Positions 1 through 7,754 of a stretch of 10,151 bases of DNA are shown here, piece after piece. Source of the DNA: Chloroflexota bacterium (GTDB lineage Bacteria; Chloroflexota; Anaerolineae; 4572-78); the NCBI GenBank assembly GCA_024278725.1, contig JAJRSQ010000444.1, positions 1 through 10,151 on the forward strand, in the 5' to 3' direction. Position 1 is the stretch's first letter. The number at the start of each line of letters is the position of its first letter. The notes under the pieces are model-generated. The model made no database searches. It saw only the letters and a list, made by a program, of their open reading frames with translations, and was not told where the DNA came from. Position numbers and translations under genes: made by a program.

Positions 1-2
1 AT

Positions 3-1600
3 ATACATGCCGTGGGCGATTTTTCTTTCTCGACAGCCACCTCCAGTTGTTATGGCTACGCCATGTTTTCGGCAGGGTCGTGGTCTTGTGGAGGCGCCAG
101 TTTCGTCAACGGTACTGATTCTGTCACCGAAGTTGCCGTTGACAGCAAAGACAGTGTTTATGTCGGCGGCTCGTTCGATACCGGTTATGACCGCAATGTT
201 ACCTGCCTGAATTGCAACACGAGCGGCGGCACTTACATTGACGGAGGTGTCTCAGGCACAGTCACCGCGCTTGCCGCAGGTGAAAACGGTGTTGTTTACG
301 TGGGCGGTGCATTTACCTCCACGCTGACTTCCGGCGGTAGCATCGACCAGGTGGCGCCGGCGGGCATTGCGGCTCGGAAAAACGGTTCGTGGACGGTTTA
401 CCCGGCAGTACCGGACCCGGTCTTCCCCGCCCCTGTTAGCGGCGATAGCTGGTCTGTTAACAAGTATAGCGTTAATGATATTGCCGAAACCAACGGCGGT
501 GAACTCTACGTTGCCGGGATATGGCACTGGATCCACCAAATAGATCCGTGGAATAGTGAGTCGGGGAATTACGGCGCTTTCACTCGTTGGACAGGTACCG
601 CATGGGAAAAAGTGGGGCAAGCCGTCAATAGCTCCAACAACCCCGCGTTGTACAATGTTGCCGCTAACGAGCAGGGTGTTTTTGTTGCCGGAGACTTCGA
701 TTATATGGACTATATTGTTCCCGGTGGCGGCGCCTTTACCCCGACGAATGGAAGTATGGTTGCTCTGACATTTTCACATGAAGTTTACAGCCCGACGACG
801 GCTATCTGGACCGGCGGCTTGCCGGGTGCGCCGATGACGCTGGAAAATGGCGCCGGTTATGTGGGCGATACCAACGGCAACCTCATCCTGTTGGTCGGTG
901 GCGGACGGAAGACCACTTTCAAATACAATATCGCCACCAACACATGGAGCCGTACCGGCGATATGCCCGACCCGGTCAACGCCAGTGCGATGACGGTGGG
1001 CAAAAACGGCGATATTTACGCCCTCACTGATGGCAGCAGCAGCCTCTACAGGTTTGGCGGCTCCTCATGGAGTGCAGTGGGTCCGGCAATCCCGTCAAGC
1101 CTCGGCACCGTTGCCGATGGCGCTGCGCTGGCGTATGACCCCAAACGGGATGAGTTTTATGCCCTGCTTGGCGGCAACAGCAGTAAATTGCTGAAATATA
1201 CTTCCGGCGGTTGGGTTGATACCGGACAGAACACGCCCGGCGGCGTGGGTGCGGGCGGCTCACTGGTTTACGTGCCGGTGCTGAAGGACATCGGCGGGGC
1301 GGCGCTGTACGCCGTGCGCGGCGGCAACACCGCCGATTTTTGGCAGTATCCGCTGCCGGAACCGAACAAAGTCGGCTTTGAGCGTACCGCCATTGTGGCG
1401 CCGTCCGGCACATCGTGGTTGAATTTAACCGACCCATTACCGTTTGACTTCAACTTCCGGGTGGGCACGGGCAATCAATTCATCGGCGGGTACGGCTGGA
1501 CGCCGACCAATGACACAACTTTGCCGCAAACAACCACCGACCCCTTCCTCGATTCGACGCGCAATATTTACCGCATGAAAACCTCCGGCTGGGATGTGGG
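3..1600 (+). other. Kelch/beta-propeller-like N-terminal region of the first gene
   Basis: The translated segment carries repeated blade-like strands of the form (V/L)Y(V/A)(G/L)G: VYVGGSF near 156, VVYVGGAF near 288, LYVAGIW near 500, VFVAGDF near 675. More classical Kelch-like units follow: ILLVGGGRKTTFKYN with TNTWSRTGDMP near 885-975, IYALTDGSSSLYRFGGSSW near 1011-1070, FYALLGGNSSKLLKYTSGGW near 1152-1215, and ALYAVRGGNTADFWQYPLP near 1305-1360. Such repeats usually form the blades of a disc-like propeller used for binding. At least six units are visible. The propeller may be incomplete because the gene continues upstream of the window. The CxxC pair TCLNC lies near 200. Propeller rather than another all-beta fold is an inference. 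Confidence 0.6.
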
Positions 1601-4600
1601 TTACCACACCTATGTCGCGCCAATGACCGCGACGACCACCACCGGCATCCAAAGTGTGCTGAACAGCGGCACGAACCGGGTGGTGGTGGAACCGGGAATT
1701 TACAAAGAATCGCTCTATCTGCCCAGCGGGGTGACGGTCATCGGCGGCAATCCCGAATGGACAATCATCCGCCCGCCGAGCGGCGGGAGCGACCCGCTGG
1801 CGCGCATTGAAGGCGCAACCGGCGCGAGCCTCTCGCACGTGATGCTGGATGCGCAGGGCAGCGGGCGCGATGGGCTGGTGGTCGGCGGCGGGGCAACCTA
1901 CGCCGGTTTCGACCGCAGCATCGTCTCGGAGGCGAATACCGGCATTGTTGTGGACGGCGCCGGCACGGATGTCGCCGTCAGCAATGTGACCGTCGCCCGC
2001 AATGTGAACGGGCTGAACGCCACCAACTGCGCCTCGGTGGATGTGCGGAACAGTATCTTCGCCTACCATACCGGCGCGGGGTTGAGCTACCAAACGTGTG
2101 CGGCGACCAAACTGCACACCTACAATCTTTTCTGGCAAAACGGCAGTGATTTCGGCGCCAACGCCACCGCCGGTGCGGGCGAACTCTTCCTTGACCCGGT
2201 ATTCGTAGACCCGCTGGACAATGATTATCGCACCATGAATTATTCGCCGGTGATTGACGCCGGGAACCCCACCGACCCCGCACCGCCGGGGAGCGGTAAT
2301 CGGGCGGATATTGGCTATGTGGAACAGGGGCGCGCCAATTTCTATGTGGATGCGTCATACTGTCCGCTGTGCGTCAACGACGGGTTGACCTGGCAGGTGG
2401 ATGCCTTCAGTACCATTCAGGATGCGCTGGATGAAGCCAAAGCCATTTTGGGTTTCTTGCAACCGGGCGCAGATTTTGTACCGCAATTGACGGTCGGCGT
2501 TGCCCCCGGCACATACAATGAACAAGTGACCGTCCCCAGTCACGTCCTCCTTTTGGGCAGCGGCGCGGAAGTGACCACCATTGATGCGGGCGGCAGTGGC
2601 AGCGCCGTCACCTTCGATGGGGTGGGCAATGCCACCGTTTCCGGTTTCACGCTGACCGGCGGGACGGGCGTCAACATCACCGGGGCGGCGAACAATATAG
2701 TCGTCTACCGGAACATTATCCGCAGTAATACCGTGGGGGTGGCGTTGAGCAACCGCGCCACCGCGCAGTTGAACTTCAACACCATCGTCAACAACACCGT
2801 CGGCGTCTCGGCGAACGGGGCGGGCGTGTGGGCGGCGGCGAACAGCAATATTCTTTCCGGCAACGGCACCGGACTGAACGCCGCTTCCAACGGACAGATT
2901 TACAGCGATTACAACCTGCTCTTCAATACCACCGATTACAGTGGCGCGTCGCAGGGAGCCGGGGATGTGGTGGGGCAAGACCCGCAATTTTCGGGCGGCG
3001 GCACGCCGTACCGGCTGACCGCCACGTCGCCCGCGCTGGACATGGCTTTCCCCGATACCATTGTGCCGGAAGGGGGCGGAGTCCGCGCCGATGCGGGCTA
3101 CAGCGAACTGCTCGCCCCGCCGATTTCGCTGATGCTGGGCAAGGAAGACCTGTCCACGGTGATGGGCAACTCCGGCGTGGCGTCGGTGGAATACAGCATC
3201 GTGCCGGTGACGGACAACACTCAACCCGTCACCGCGACCCTGCCGAGCGGCGGTTGGCAGCCGGTGACGCTGGCGTCGCCCGGCGTGACCGTTTCGTACT
3301 GGCAAACGGCATATACCCCGACCGCGGAAGGGGTCTATCGCTTCTACAGCCGCGCCACCGATATGGTGGGCAATCGGGAAACGGATGAGCGAGCATGGTT
3401 TGAAGGCTCTTTCATCGCCGACAGCACCCCGCCGACCGTGCAGTGGCTCTCCCCGGCAAACGGAACCAGCACCCTCTCGCCCATCGAATTGCGGGCGCAG
3501 GTGTCGGATTACGCCGCCGGACAGTGGAGCGTGGATGAAAACAACGTCCATTTCGTGGTGGATGGGGTCACCTATCCCGCCACATGGGCGGCAGAACCGT
3601 GGGATGAGGCTTCCGGCGCGCCGCGCGTTTTCCGGGCGTGGATCACCCCGACCGTCGGCACGCACAGCAATGTGGTGGCGTATGCCGAAGACCGGGCGGG
3701 CAACAGCGCGGTGGACAATAGCCTGTCATTCACCATCACCGGCGCGGGACCCTCTGACACCGCCCCGCCCTCACTGGCGATTCTCCGTCCGGTGTACGGG
3801 GGCTGGGTGACGCACACCGTCTTCTTCTCCGGCACGGTTTCCGATGGCGAAAGCGGTGTGGCATCGGTGGAGGTGAGCGTGGACGGCGGCGTCACTTTCC
3901 GCCCCGCTACCATCACCGGCACCACATGGTCGCTCACCTGGGATGGACCCGCCAACCAAGCCTTTGTCAGCTACCCGATGGTGGTGCGGGCGAAAGACCG
4001 TGCGGGGAACGTGACCACCACCCCGTGGCTGTTCACCATCGATGAAATTCCCCCCAACGGGCTGTCGCCGGTTTCGTTCAACGCGCCGGCAGGCTCACAT
4101 TTTGACACCGCGCCGACTCTGTCCATCAATTGGAATACCCCGGTGGATGGCAGTGGCATCATCACCACCTTGCTGACAGTTGACCAAATCACCGACACCA
4201 TCCCCACCGATGTGGTGACCGGGACGAGCGCCCTGCGCACGTTCAACGGCAACGGGGAATGGTATGTGCATCTGGGGGCGATGGATGCCGCCGGAAATAT
4301 GACCGACCTTCATTTCGGACCCTGGTATGTGGGCATTGATGACGGGGTGGCGTTCAGCCAGCGGCAGCAATCCATTCAGGTGGATGGTTATATTGATATT
4401 CCCGGCGGCGAATGGCGCACGGGAGAGTTTTTGGACGATGATGAACGTCCGGTCGGCTCGAATGTCACTTACAGCCCGAACAGCCCGCAGGCATTTTACA
4501 CCGCTTGGGATGCCAACAACTTCTATCTGGGATGGCATGGCGCGTACTGGGGAATGGATGGCGCGCTGTGGGTGTATCTGAATACCGGCACGGGCGGCAG

Positions 4601-7600
4601 CTCGCAATTCGTCACCCCCATCCCGTCCGCACCGGCTGCGCTGCTCCCCTTTGCGGCGAATTACGCGGTGGAAATCACTTCCGCGCAGACCGGCACGTTG
4701 TGGACATACACCGGCGGCAGTTGGCAGGTTTCGGCAGACCCGTGGGACTTTTCGCAGAGCAGTTTGGGCGACACGGAAATCAAACTGCCGTTGTACGGAA
4801 CCAGCAACGTGGAAACGCTGGCGTTCGGTTTGGGCGATGACGGCAACGTCTGGGCAGTCTTCCCGGCAACCAACCCGCTCAATCCGGCGGGCAGCCCGAT
4901 TGTGCAGCGGATGACCGGACGCATCGCCGGGCTGGCGAAAGTGCTGGCGGCATCCGGCGGCTGGCAGGCGTACAGCTACCCCGACATCACCACGGCGGCA
5001 TCCCCGGCGGCGAATCAGCCGAAGGCGGTCAGCGCGGAAATTGCGGTGGAGTCGCCGCAGTCAACCGGCACGGCGTGGGGTCCGGGCAACACCCTGCAAT
5101 ATGTGGTGCAATTGACCAACCGTGAAGATTACACGCTGACCAACCAAAGCCTGTCGTTCATGGTATCGCCTTCAACGGCGTTGGTGCATGACAGCATCAC
5201 CGGCGCGACCTGCACCACCACCAACCCGTGGATATGCACCGTGGCGGAAGTGCCCCCCGGCACGAGCACCATCACTTTGACCACCCATCTGGTTTCCAAC
5301 CTGACGGGTATCACCGATACCACCATGTACATTGATTTGCAGAATAGTTCCATCCCGCCTGAAATGGTGACGCAGGGGACAATTGTCCACCGGATGGACA
5401 ACGAGCCGCCGGAAGTGACGGTGGACAGTCGCCCGTTTGTCGCTTTGGGCACGCAGCGTATTGAGGGCACAACCTTCGATGCCGGTATCGGTGTGGATTA
5501 TGTGGAAATTCAGCCCGAAGGGGGCAGTTGGCAGCGCGCCGTCGGCACGGACTTCTGGACGGGCGATGTGACCGTTTCGCCCTTCGCCCAAAATGGCGAC
5601 ATTGTGCGCGTCTTTGTGCGGGCGGTGGATAAATTCGGGCAGGTCAGCCCGACGAAAGAAGTCACCTTCACCGTTGACCTGCAACCGCCGACGGTCACGC
5701 TCTCCAGCCCCACCGCGGTGAGCGGCGCGTTCAGCGATATTGCGGGCATCGCCGGCGACCAGCCGAGCGGCAGTGAAGCGGTGTCCGTCTTCGTGGAAGT
5801 GGACAACGACCCGTGGCGGAGCGCGACACTGTTTGCCGCCGACAGCAACGGCGATATTCCCTTCCAATGGACGTGGAATCTGCCCACCGAGGACGGCATC
5901 ACCCACACCATCCGCGTGCGCGCCACCGACAGCGTGGGCAACGACGGCTACCTCAACCCCATCCAATATGTGATGGTGGATAATGTCGCGCCGGTGCTGA
6001 CCGCCACGCAAGCCCTGACCGAAGTGGTGGTGCAAAACTATCGACCGGGCGTGCTGTGGGGCATCCCCGTGCTGACCGGAACCGTCACCGATGGCGGCGG
6101 CATGCAATCGGTGCTGGTGCAGGTGGAAGAACCGAACGGCAACATCTATGACGTTCCGGCGACCCTCACCGGCAATACGTGGGCATACACCCCCACACTG
6201 ACCCTGACCGGCACGCACTATCTGCGCCCGCGCGCAATTGACACGCTGGGCAACACCACCTACGGCGACACTTTCAACCTGCACGTCATCGCCGCACCGG
6301 ACGCCGCCAGCAACACCTTCACCACACCGGAGGACACGCCTTTCACCTTCACCCCGCTCTTCAACGACGTGGATTTGGACAGTACCATCCTGATGATTAC
6401 CGCCGTCAGCACGCCGACCTTCGGCACATCGGTCATCACCGGGACGACGCAACTGATTTACACGCCGCCGCTCAACTTCAACGGCACGGATGTGTTCACC
6501 TACACCGTCAGCGATGAAATCGGGCTGGTGGGCACGGCGACCATCACTATCACGGTGACGCCCGTCAACGATACCCCGGTCATCACCCCCGGCGGCGCAA
6601 TTTCGGTGACGATGAGCGAGGATGGCAGCCCATTGCCCTTCGCGCTGACGCTCAACGCGCTGGATGTGGACAATGACGCGCTGACGTGGACGGTCTCCGT
6701 TTCCGCCACGCACGGCACGGCAGCCATCAGCGGCACCACGGGCATCACTGCGGCGACGGCGTCCATCGCCTACACGCCCACCCTCAATTTCAACGGGGTG
6801 GATACCTTCACCGTGCAGGTGTCGGATGGGGCGTTGACTGATACCATCGGCGTCAGTGTCACGGTGGACGCGGTGAATGATGCGCCGGTCGCCGTGCCGG
6901 ACACGCTGGTCGCGCTGCGAACCGGCAGCACCGTGCAACTGCTCGCCACGAGCAGCGGCATCGGCGCGCTGAACGTGCTGGCAAACGATACCGACACCGA
7001 AAACGACCCGTTGAGCGTCACCGGCGTGGGACAGCCTTCGCAGGGCGGCGCGGTGACAATTGACGCGCTCGGCAACCTGACCGCCTACACGCCCACCACC
7101 GCCTTCACGGGCACGGAAACCTTCACCTATACCGTCTCGGACGGCAGTTTGAGCGATACCGGCGCGGTGGTCGCCACCGTGGTGGACGGGCAGGGCGGCG
7201 GCTCGGCGGGCGAAACCTTCACCGCCACCACCTCGGTGGTCAGCGGGACGATTACCACCACTGTGATTGTGCCGCCCGCCGCACCGGACGCGGAACCACT
7301 GGCGTTGGTCTTCACCGAAACGGTGATGACCGGCAGTCCGCCGGCGGGGCTGGCGTTCGCCGGGTTCTCCTTCGCGCTGGAAGCGTATGTGAACGGGCAA
7401 TACACCTCGTCGTACACCTTCACCGTGCCCATCACCGTGACCATGGATTATAGCGGCTCGCCCATTGCGGGCAGCCGTGATGAAGGGGTGCTCGATGTGC
7501 GGTACTGGGATGGCTCGGTGTGGCGCAGTGACGGCATCACCATTGTGATGCGGGATACCGTCAATCACCGGCTAACCTTTGCGCTCGAACATCTGACGCA

Positions 7601-7655
7601 ATTCGCGGTGGTTGTGCCGCAATATCGAATTTATTTACCATTGGTAGTAAAATAG
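3..7655 (+). CDS. Giant secreted multidomain protein: propeller, two beta-helices, Ig-like, CBM9-like and cadherin-like modules (5' partial)
   Basis: The frame is open from the window edge to TAG at 7653-7655, giving 2550 residues, numbered here from the codon at 3. The GTG at 12 has no signal peptide or visible ribosome site, so the true start lies upstream. Visible order: Kelch/propeller-like repeats (VYVGGSF, VVYVGGAF, LYVAGIW, then LYRFGGSSW), about 1-530; beta-helix I, 547-775, and II, 776-1035, each ending in an SPxxDx...RADxGY close; Ig-like modules opening with D-x-x-(P/A)-P, about 1040-1447; CBM9/DOMON-like, 1456-1640; DUF11-like, 1679-1797; Ig-like, 1800-2097; three cadherin-like modules, 2099-2397; a C-terminal beta domain with DEGVLDVRYWDGSVW and HLTQFAVV; tail YLPLVVK. 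No catalytic motif was recognised. I infer an exported adhesin or carbohydrate-contacting surface protein. Domain names come from reading motifs, not from a profile search. The reading frame is very confident; the function is weak. Confidence 0.93.
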   Translation: MHAVGDFSFSTATSSCYGYAMFSAGSWSCGGASFVNGTDSVTEVAVDSKDSVYVGGSFDTGYDRNVTCLNCNTSGGTYIDGGVSGTVTALAAGENGVVYVGGAFTSTLTSGGSIDQVAPAGIAARKNGSWTVYPAVPDPVFPAPVSGDSWSVNKYSVNDIAETNGGELYVAGIWHWIHQIDPWNSESGNYGAFTRWTGTAWEKVGQAVNSSNNPALYNVAANEQGVFVAGDFDYMDYIVPGGGAFTPTNGSMVALTFSHEVYSPTTAIWTGGLPGAPMTLENGAGYVGDTNGNLILLVGGGRKTTFKYNIATNTWSRTGDMPDPVNASAMTVGKNGDIYALTDGSSSLYRFGGSSWSAVGPAIPSSLGTVADGAALAYDPKRDEFYALLGGNSSKLLKYTSGGWVDTGQNTPGGVGAGGSLVYVPVLKDIGGAALYAVRGGNTADFWQYPLPEPNKVGFERTAIVAPSGTSWLNLTDPLPFDFNFRVGTGNQFIGGYGWTPTNDTTLPQTTTDPFLDSTRNIYRMKTSGWDVGYHTYVAPMTATTTTGIQSVLNSGTNRVVVEPGIYKESLYLPSGVTVIGGNPEWTIIRPPSGGSDPLARIEGATGASLSHVMLDAQGSGRDGLVVGGGATYAGFDRSIVSEANTGIVVDGAGTDVAVSNVTVARNVNGLNATNCASVDVRNSIFAYHTGAGLSYQTCAATKLHTYNLFWQNGSDFGANATAGAGELFLDPVFVDPLDNDYRTMNYSPVIDAGNPTDPAPPGSGNRADIGYVEQGRANFYVDASYCPLCVNDGLTWQVDAFSTIQDALDEAKAILGFLQPGADFVPQLTVGVAPGTYNEQVTVPSHVLLLGSGAEVTTIDAGGSGSAVTFDGVGNATVSGFTLTGGTGVNITGAANNIVVYRNIIRSNTVGVALSNRATAQLNFNTIVNNTVGVSANGAGVWAAANSNILSGNGTGLNAASNGQIYSDYNLLFNTTDYSGASQGAGDVVGQDPQFSGGGTPYRLTATSPALDMAFPDTIVPEGGGVRADAGYSELLAPPISLMLGKEDLSTVMGNSGVASVEYSIVPVTDNTQPVTATLPSGGWQPVTLASPGVTVSYWQTAYTPTAEGVYRFYSRATDMVGNRETDERAWFEGSFIADSTPPTVQWLSPANGTSTLSPIELRAQVSDYAAGQWSVDENNVHFVVDGVTYPATWAAEPWDEASGAPRVFRAWITPTVGTHSNVVAYAEDRAGNSAVDNSLSFTITGAGPSDTAPPSLAILRPVYGGWVTHTVFFSGTVSDGESGVASVEVSVDGGVTFRPATITGTTWSLTWDGPANQAFVSYPMVVRAKDRAGNVTTTPWLFTIDEIPPNGLSPVSFNAPAGSHFDTAPTLSINWNTPVDGSGIITTLLTVDQITDTIPTDVVTGTSALRTFNGNGEWYVHLGAMDAAGNMTDLHFGPWYVGIDDGVAFSQRQQSIQVDGYIDIPGGEWRTGEFLDDDERPVGSNVTYSPNSPQAFYTAWDANNFYLGWHGAYWGMDGALWVYLNTGTGGSSQFVTPIPSAPAALLPFAANYAVEITSAQTGTLWTYTGGSWQVSADPWDFSQSSLGDTEIKLPLYGTSNVETLAFGLGDDGNVWAVFPATNPLNPAGSPIVQRMTGRIAGLAKVLAASGGWQAYSYPDITTAASPAANQPKAVSAEIAVESPQSTGTAWGPGNTLQYVVQLTNREDYTLTNQSLSFMVSPSTALVHDSITGATCTTTNPWICTVAEVPPGTSTITLTTHLVSNLTGITDTTMYIDLQNSSIPPEMVTQGTIVHRMDNEPPEVTVDSRPFVALGTQRIEGTTFDAGIGVDYVEIQPEGGSWQRAVGTDFWTGDVTVSPFAQNGDIVRVFVRAVDKFGQVSPTKEVTFTVDLQPPTVTLSSPTAVSGAFSDIAGIAGDQPSGSEAVSVFVEVDNDPWRSATLFAADSNGDIPFQWTWNLPTEDGITHTIRVRATDSVGNDGYLNPIQYVMVDNVAPVLTATQALTEVVVQNYRPGVLWGIPVLTGTVTDGGGMQSVLVQVEEPNGNIYDVPATLTGNTWAYTPTLTLTGTHYLRPRAIDTLGNTTYGDTFNLHVIAAPDAASNTFTTPEDTPFTFTPLFNDVDLDSTILMITAVSTPTFGTSVITGTTQLIYTPPLNFNGTDVFTYTVSDEIGLVGTATITITVTPVNDTPVITPGGAISVTMSEDGSPLPFALTLNALDVDNDALTWTVSVSATHGTAAISGTTGITAATASIAYTPTLNFNGVDTFTVQVSDGALTDTIGVSVTVDAVNDAPVAVPDTLVALRTGSTVQLLATSSGIGALNVLANDTDTENDPLSVTGVGQPSQGGAVTIDALGNLTAYTPTTAFTGTETFTYTVSDGSLSDTGAVVATVVDGQGGGSAGETFTATTSVVSGTITTTVIVPPAAPDAEPLALVFTETVMTGSPPAGLAFAGFSFALEAYVNGQYTSSYTFTVPITVTMDYSGSPIAGSRDEGVLDVRYWDGSVWRSDGITIVMRDTVNHRLTFALEHLTQFAVVVPQYRIYLPLVVK
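1641..3105 (+). other. Two tandem right-handed beta-helix (pectin-lyase-like) domains in the first gene
   Basis: The first helix opens with TGIQSVLNSGTNRVVVEPG, followed by IYKESLYLPSGVTVIGG, the usual cap of such domains (a TIQ-like helix, then PGxYxExL and an IxGxGxxxTII-like rung). It ends with YSPVIDAGNP...RADIGYVEQG near 2240-2322. The second opens near 2328 with FYVDASYCPLC and then FSTIQDALDEAKA, has PGTYNEQVTVPSHVLLLGSG, and ends with SPALDMAFP...RADAGYSELL near 3030-3105. Internal rungs have the form (I/V)xxNxxG(V/L). The family includes polysaccharide lyases and phage tailspikes, but also many non-enzymatic surface proteins. I cannot identify a catalytic triad here, so a binding or structural role is as likely as lyase activity. 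Confidence 0.75.
4368..4920 (+). other. CBM9/DOMON-like carbohydrate-binding module in the first gene
   Basis: The translation shows the pattern expected of family-9-like modules: an opening IQVDGYIDIPGGEWRTGEF (the iDGxidxxeW motif), then AFYTAWDANNFYLGWHGAYW (the core strand pair AxWDxxxLYlg), then DGALWVYLNTG. Later comes WDFSQSSLGDTEIKLPLY, resembling the usual ExxIPxxxL strand. Members of this superfamily bind sugars or, in DOMON forms, haem. The aromatic-rich stretch fits sugar binding. The module sits between Ig-like domains on the N side and a DUF11-like domain on the C side. It is the best clue that the protein touches a polysaccharide. The call rests on motif reading only. Confidence 0.55.
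6297..7191 (+). repeat. Three tandem cadherin-like/Big_9-like modules in the first gene
   Basis: Three consecutive modules of roughly 90-105 residues start near 6297, 6567 and 6876. Each carries an acidic DxDxD-type cluster (NDVDLDS, LDVDND, NDTDTEND) and a closing strand pair: NFNGTDVFTYTVSD at 6474, NFNGVDTFTVQVSDG at 6786, AFTGTETFTYTVSDG at 7101. The junctions read PVNDTPV and AVNDAPVA, typical of bacterial cadherin-like tandem repeats. In that family the acidic clusters usually bind calcium and stiffen the stalk. The spacing of the closing motifs is 312 then about 318 bp. These modules probably form a calcium-rigidified stalk near the C-terminal end. Confidence 0.8.
7632..7652 (+). other. 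C-terminal YLPLVVK tail, putative surface-sorting or anchoring signal
   Basis: The last residues of the first protein read QYRIYLPLVVK, immediately before the stop. A terminal (V/I)YLP(L/M)(V/I)xx(R/K)-type tail is, to my memory, common on large exported proteins of Chloroflexota and resembles in logic other short C-terminal sorting tags. It is not an LPXTG sortase signal: there is no long hydrophobic helix after it and only one terminal basic residue. The tail follows directly after a conserved-looking C-terminal beta domain (about 7260-7620). The role as a sorting signal is inferred. Confidence 0.5.
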
Positions 7656-7671
7656 TTTCGTGAAATATTCC

Positions 7672-7699
7672 GTAGGGGTGGCTTGCGAGCCGCCCCTAC
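7672..7699 (+). repeat. Perfectly arranged 12-bp-stem palindrome (GTAGGGG...CCCCTAC), likely dispersed intergenic repeat
   Basis: The arms GTAGGGGTGGCT (7672-7683) and AGCCGCCCCTAC (7688-7699) pair over 12 positions with a single G-T wobble and a 4-nt TGCG loop. From memory, intergenic palindromes with GTAGGGGC...GCCCCTAC ends are dispersed in many genomes, including Chloroflexota, often downstream of stop codons. It lies 17 bp after the stop of the first gene. Only one copy is in this window, so dispersal in this genome is not shown here. Confidence 0.7.
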
Positions 7700-7712
7700 A
7701 CGCCCGTTTTTT
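7672..7712 (+). terminator. Possible Rho-independent terminator after the first gene
   Basis: The strong GC-rich hairpin 7672-7699 is followed by six T residues at 7707-7712. The T-run begins 7 nt after the stem instead of directly, so this is not a textbook intrinsic terminator. It may terminate inefficiently, act as an mRNA 3'-end protector, or be a dispersed repeat that only happens to lie here. If it does terminate, the second gene needs its own promoter in 7713-7743. I see no convincing -35/-10 pair there, although the stretch is AT-rich. Confidence 0.4.
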
Positions 7713-7743
7713 CAGCGAAAAGTACACTTTCATAAAAAATCCC

Positions 7744-7748
7744 GAGGG
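7744..7748 (+). promoter_or_regulatory. Ribosome binding site GAGGG deciding the start of the second gene
   Basis: GAGGG directly precedes three consecutive in-frame ATG codons at 7749, 7752 and 7755. Spacing is 0, 3 and 6 nt respectively, so only the third ATG has a normal distance. The motif also lies inside the short palindrome ATCCC-GA-GGGAT (7739-7750), which overlaps the first ATG. Confidence 0.65.
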
Positions 7749-7754
7749 ATGATG

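Noticed and set aside
12..14. GTG at 12 as the start codon of the giant gene
   Set aside because: The frame is open upstream to the window edge, the following residues are not a signal peptide and no ribosome site can be seen. An exported protein of this kind should start earlier.
2355..3665. Antisense open frame of 436 codons on the - strand
   Set aside because: Overlaps the second beta-helix and the Ig-like part of the real gene. The product is a low-complexity R/G/H/A shadow with no ribosome site or domain.
5172..7568. Antisense open frame of 798 codons on the - strand
   Set aside because: It is fully covered by the well-supported + strand gene with clear domain motifs. The translation is rich in R, G, H and A without recognisable motifs, as expected from the antisense of GC-rich, codon-biased DNA.
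7632..7652. LPXTG-type sortase signal
   Set aside because: The YLPLVVK tail lacks the T-G pair, the hydrophobic helix and the basic cluster needed for sortase sorting.
7707..7743. Promoter for the second gene (for example CATAAA near 7731 as -10)
   Set aside because: The stretch is AT-rich but there is no credible -35 at the right distance other than the T-run of the hairpin. Not supportable from sequence alone.
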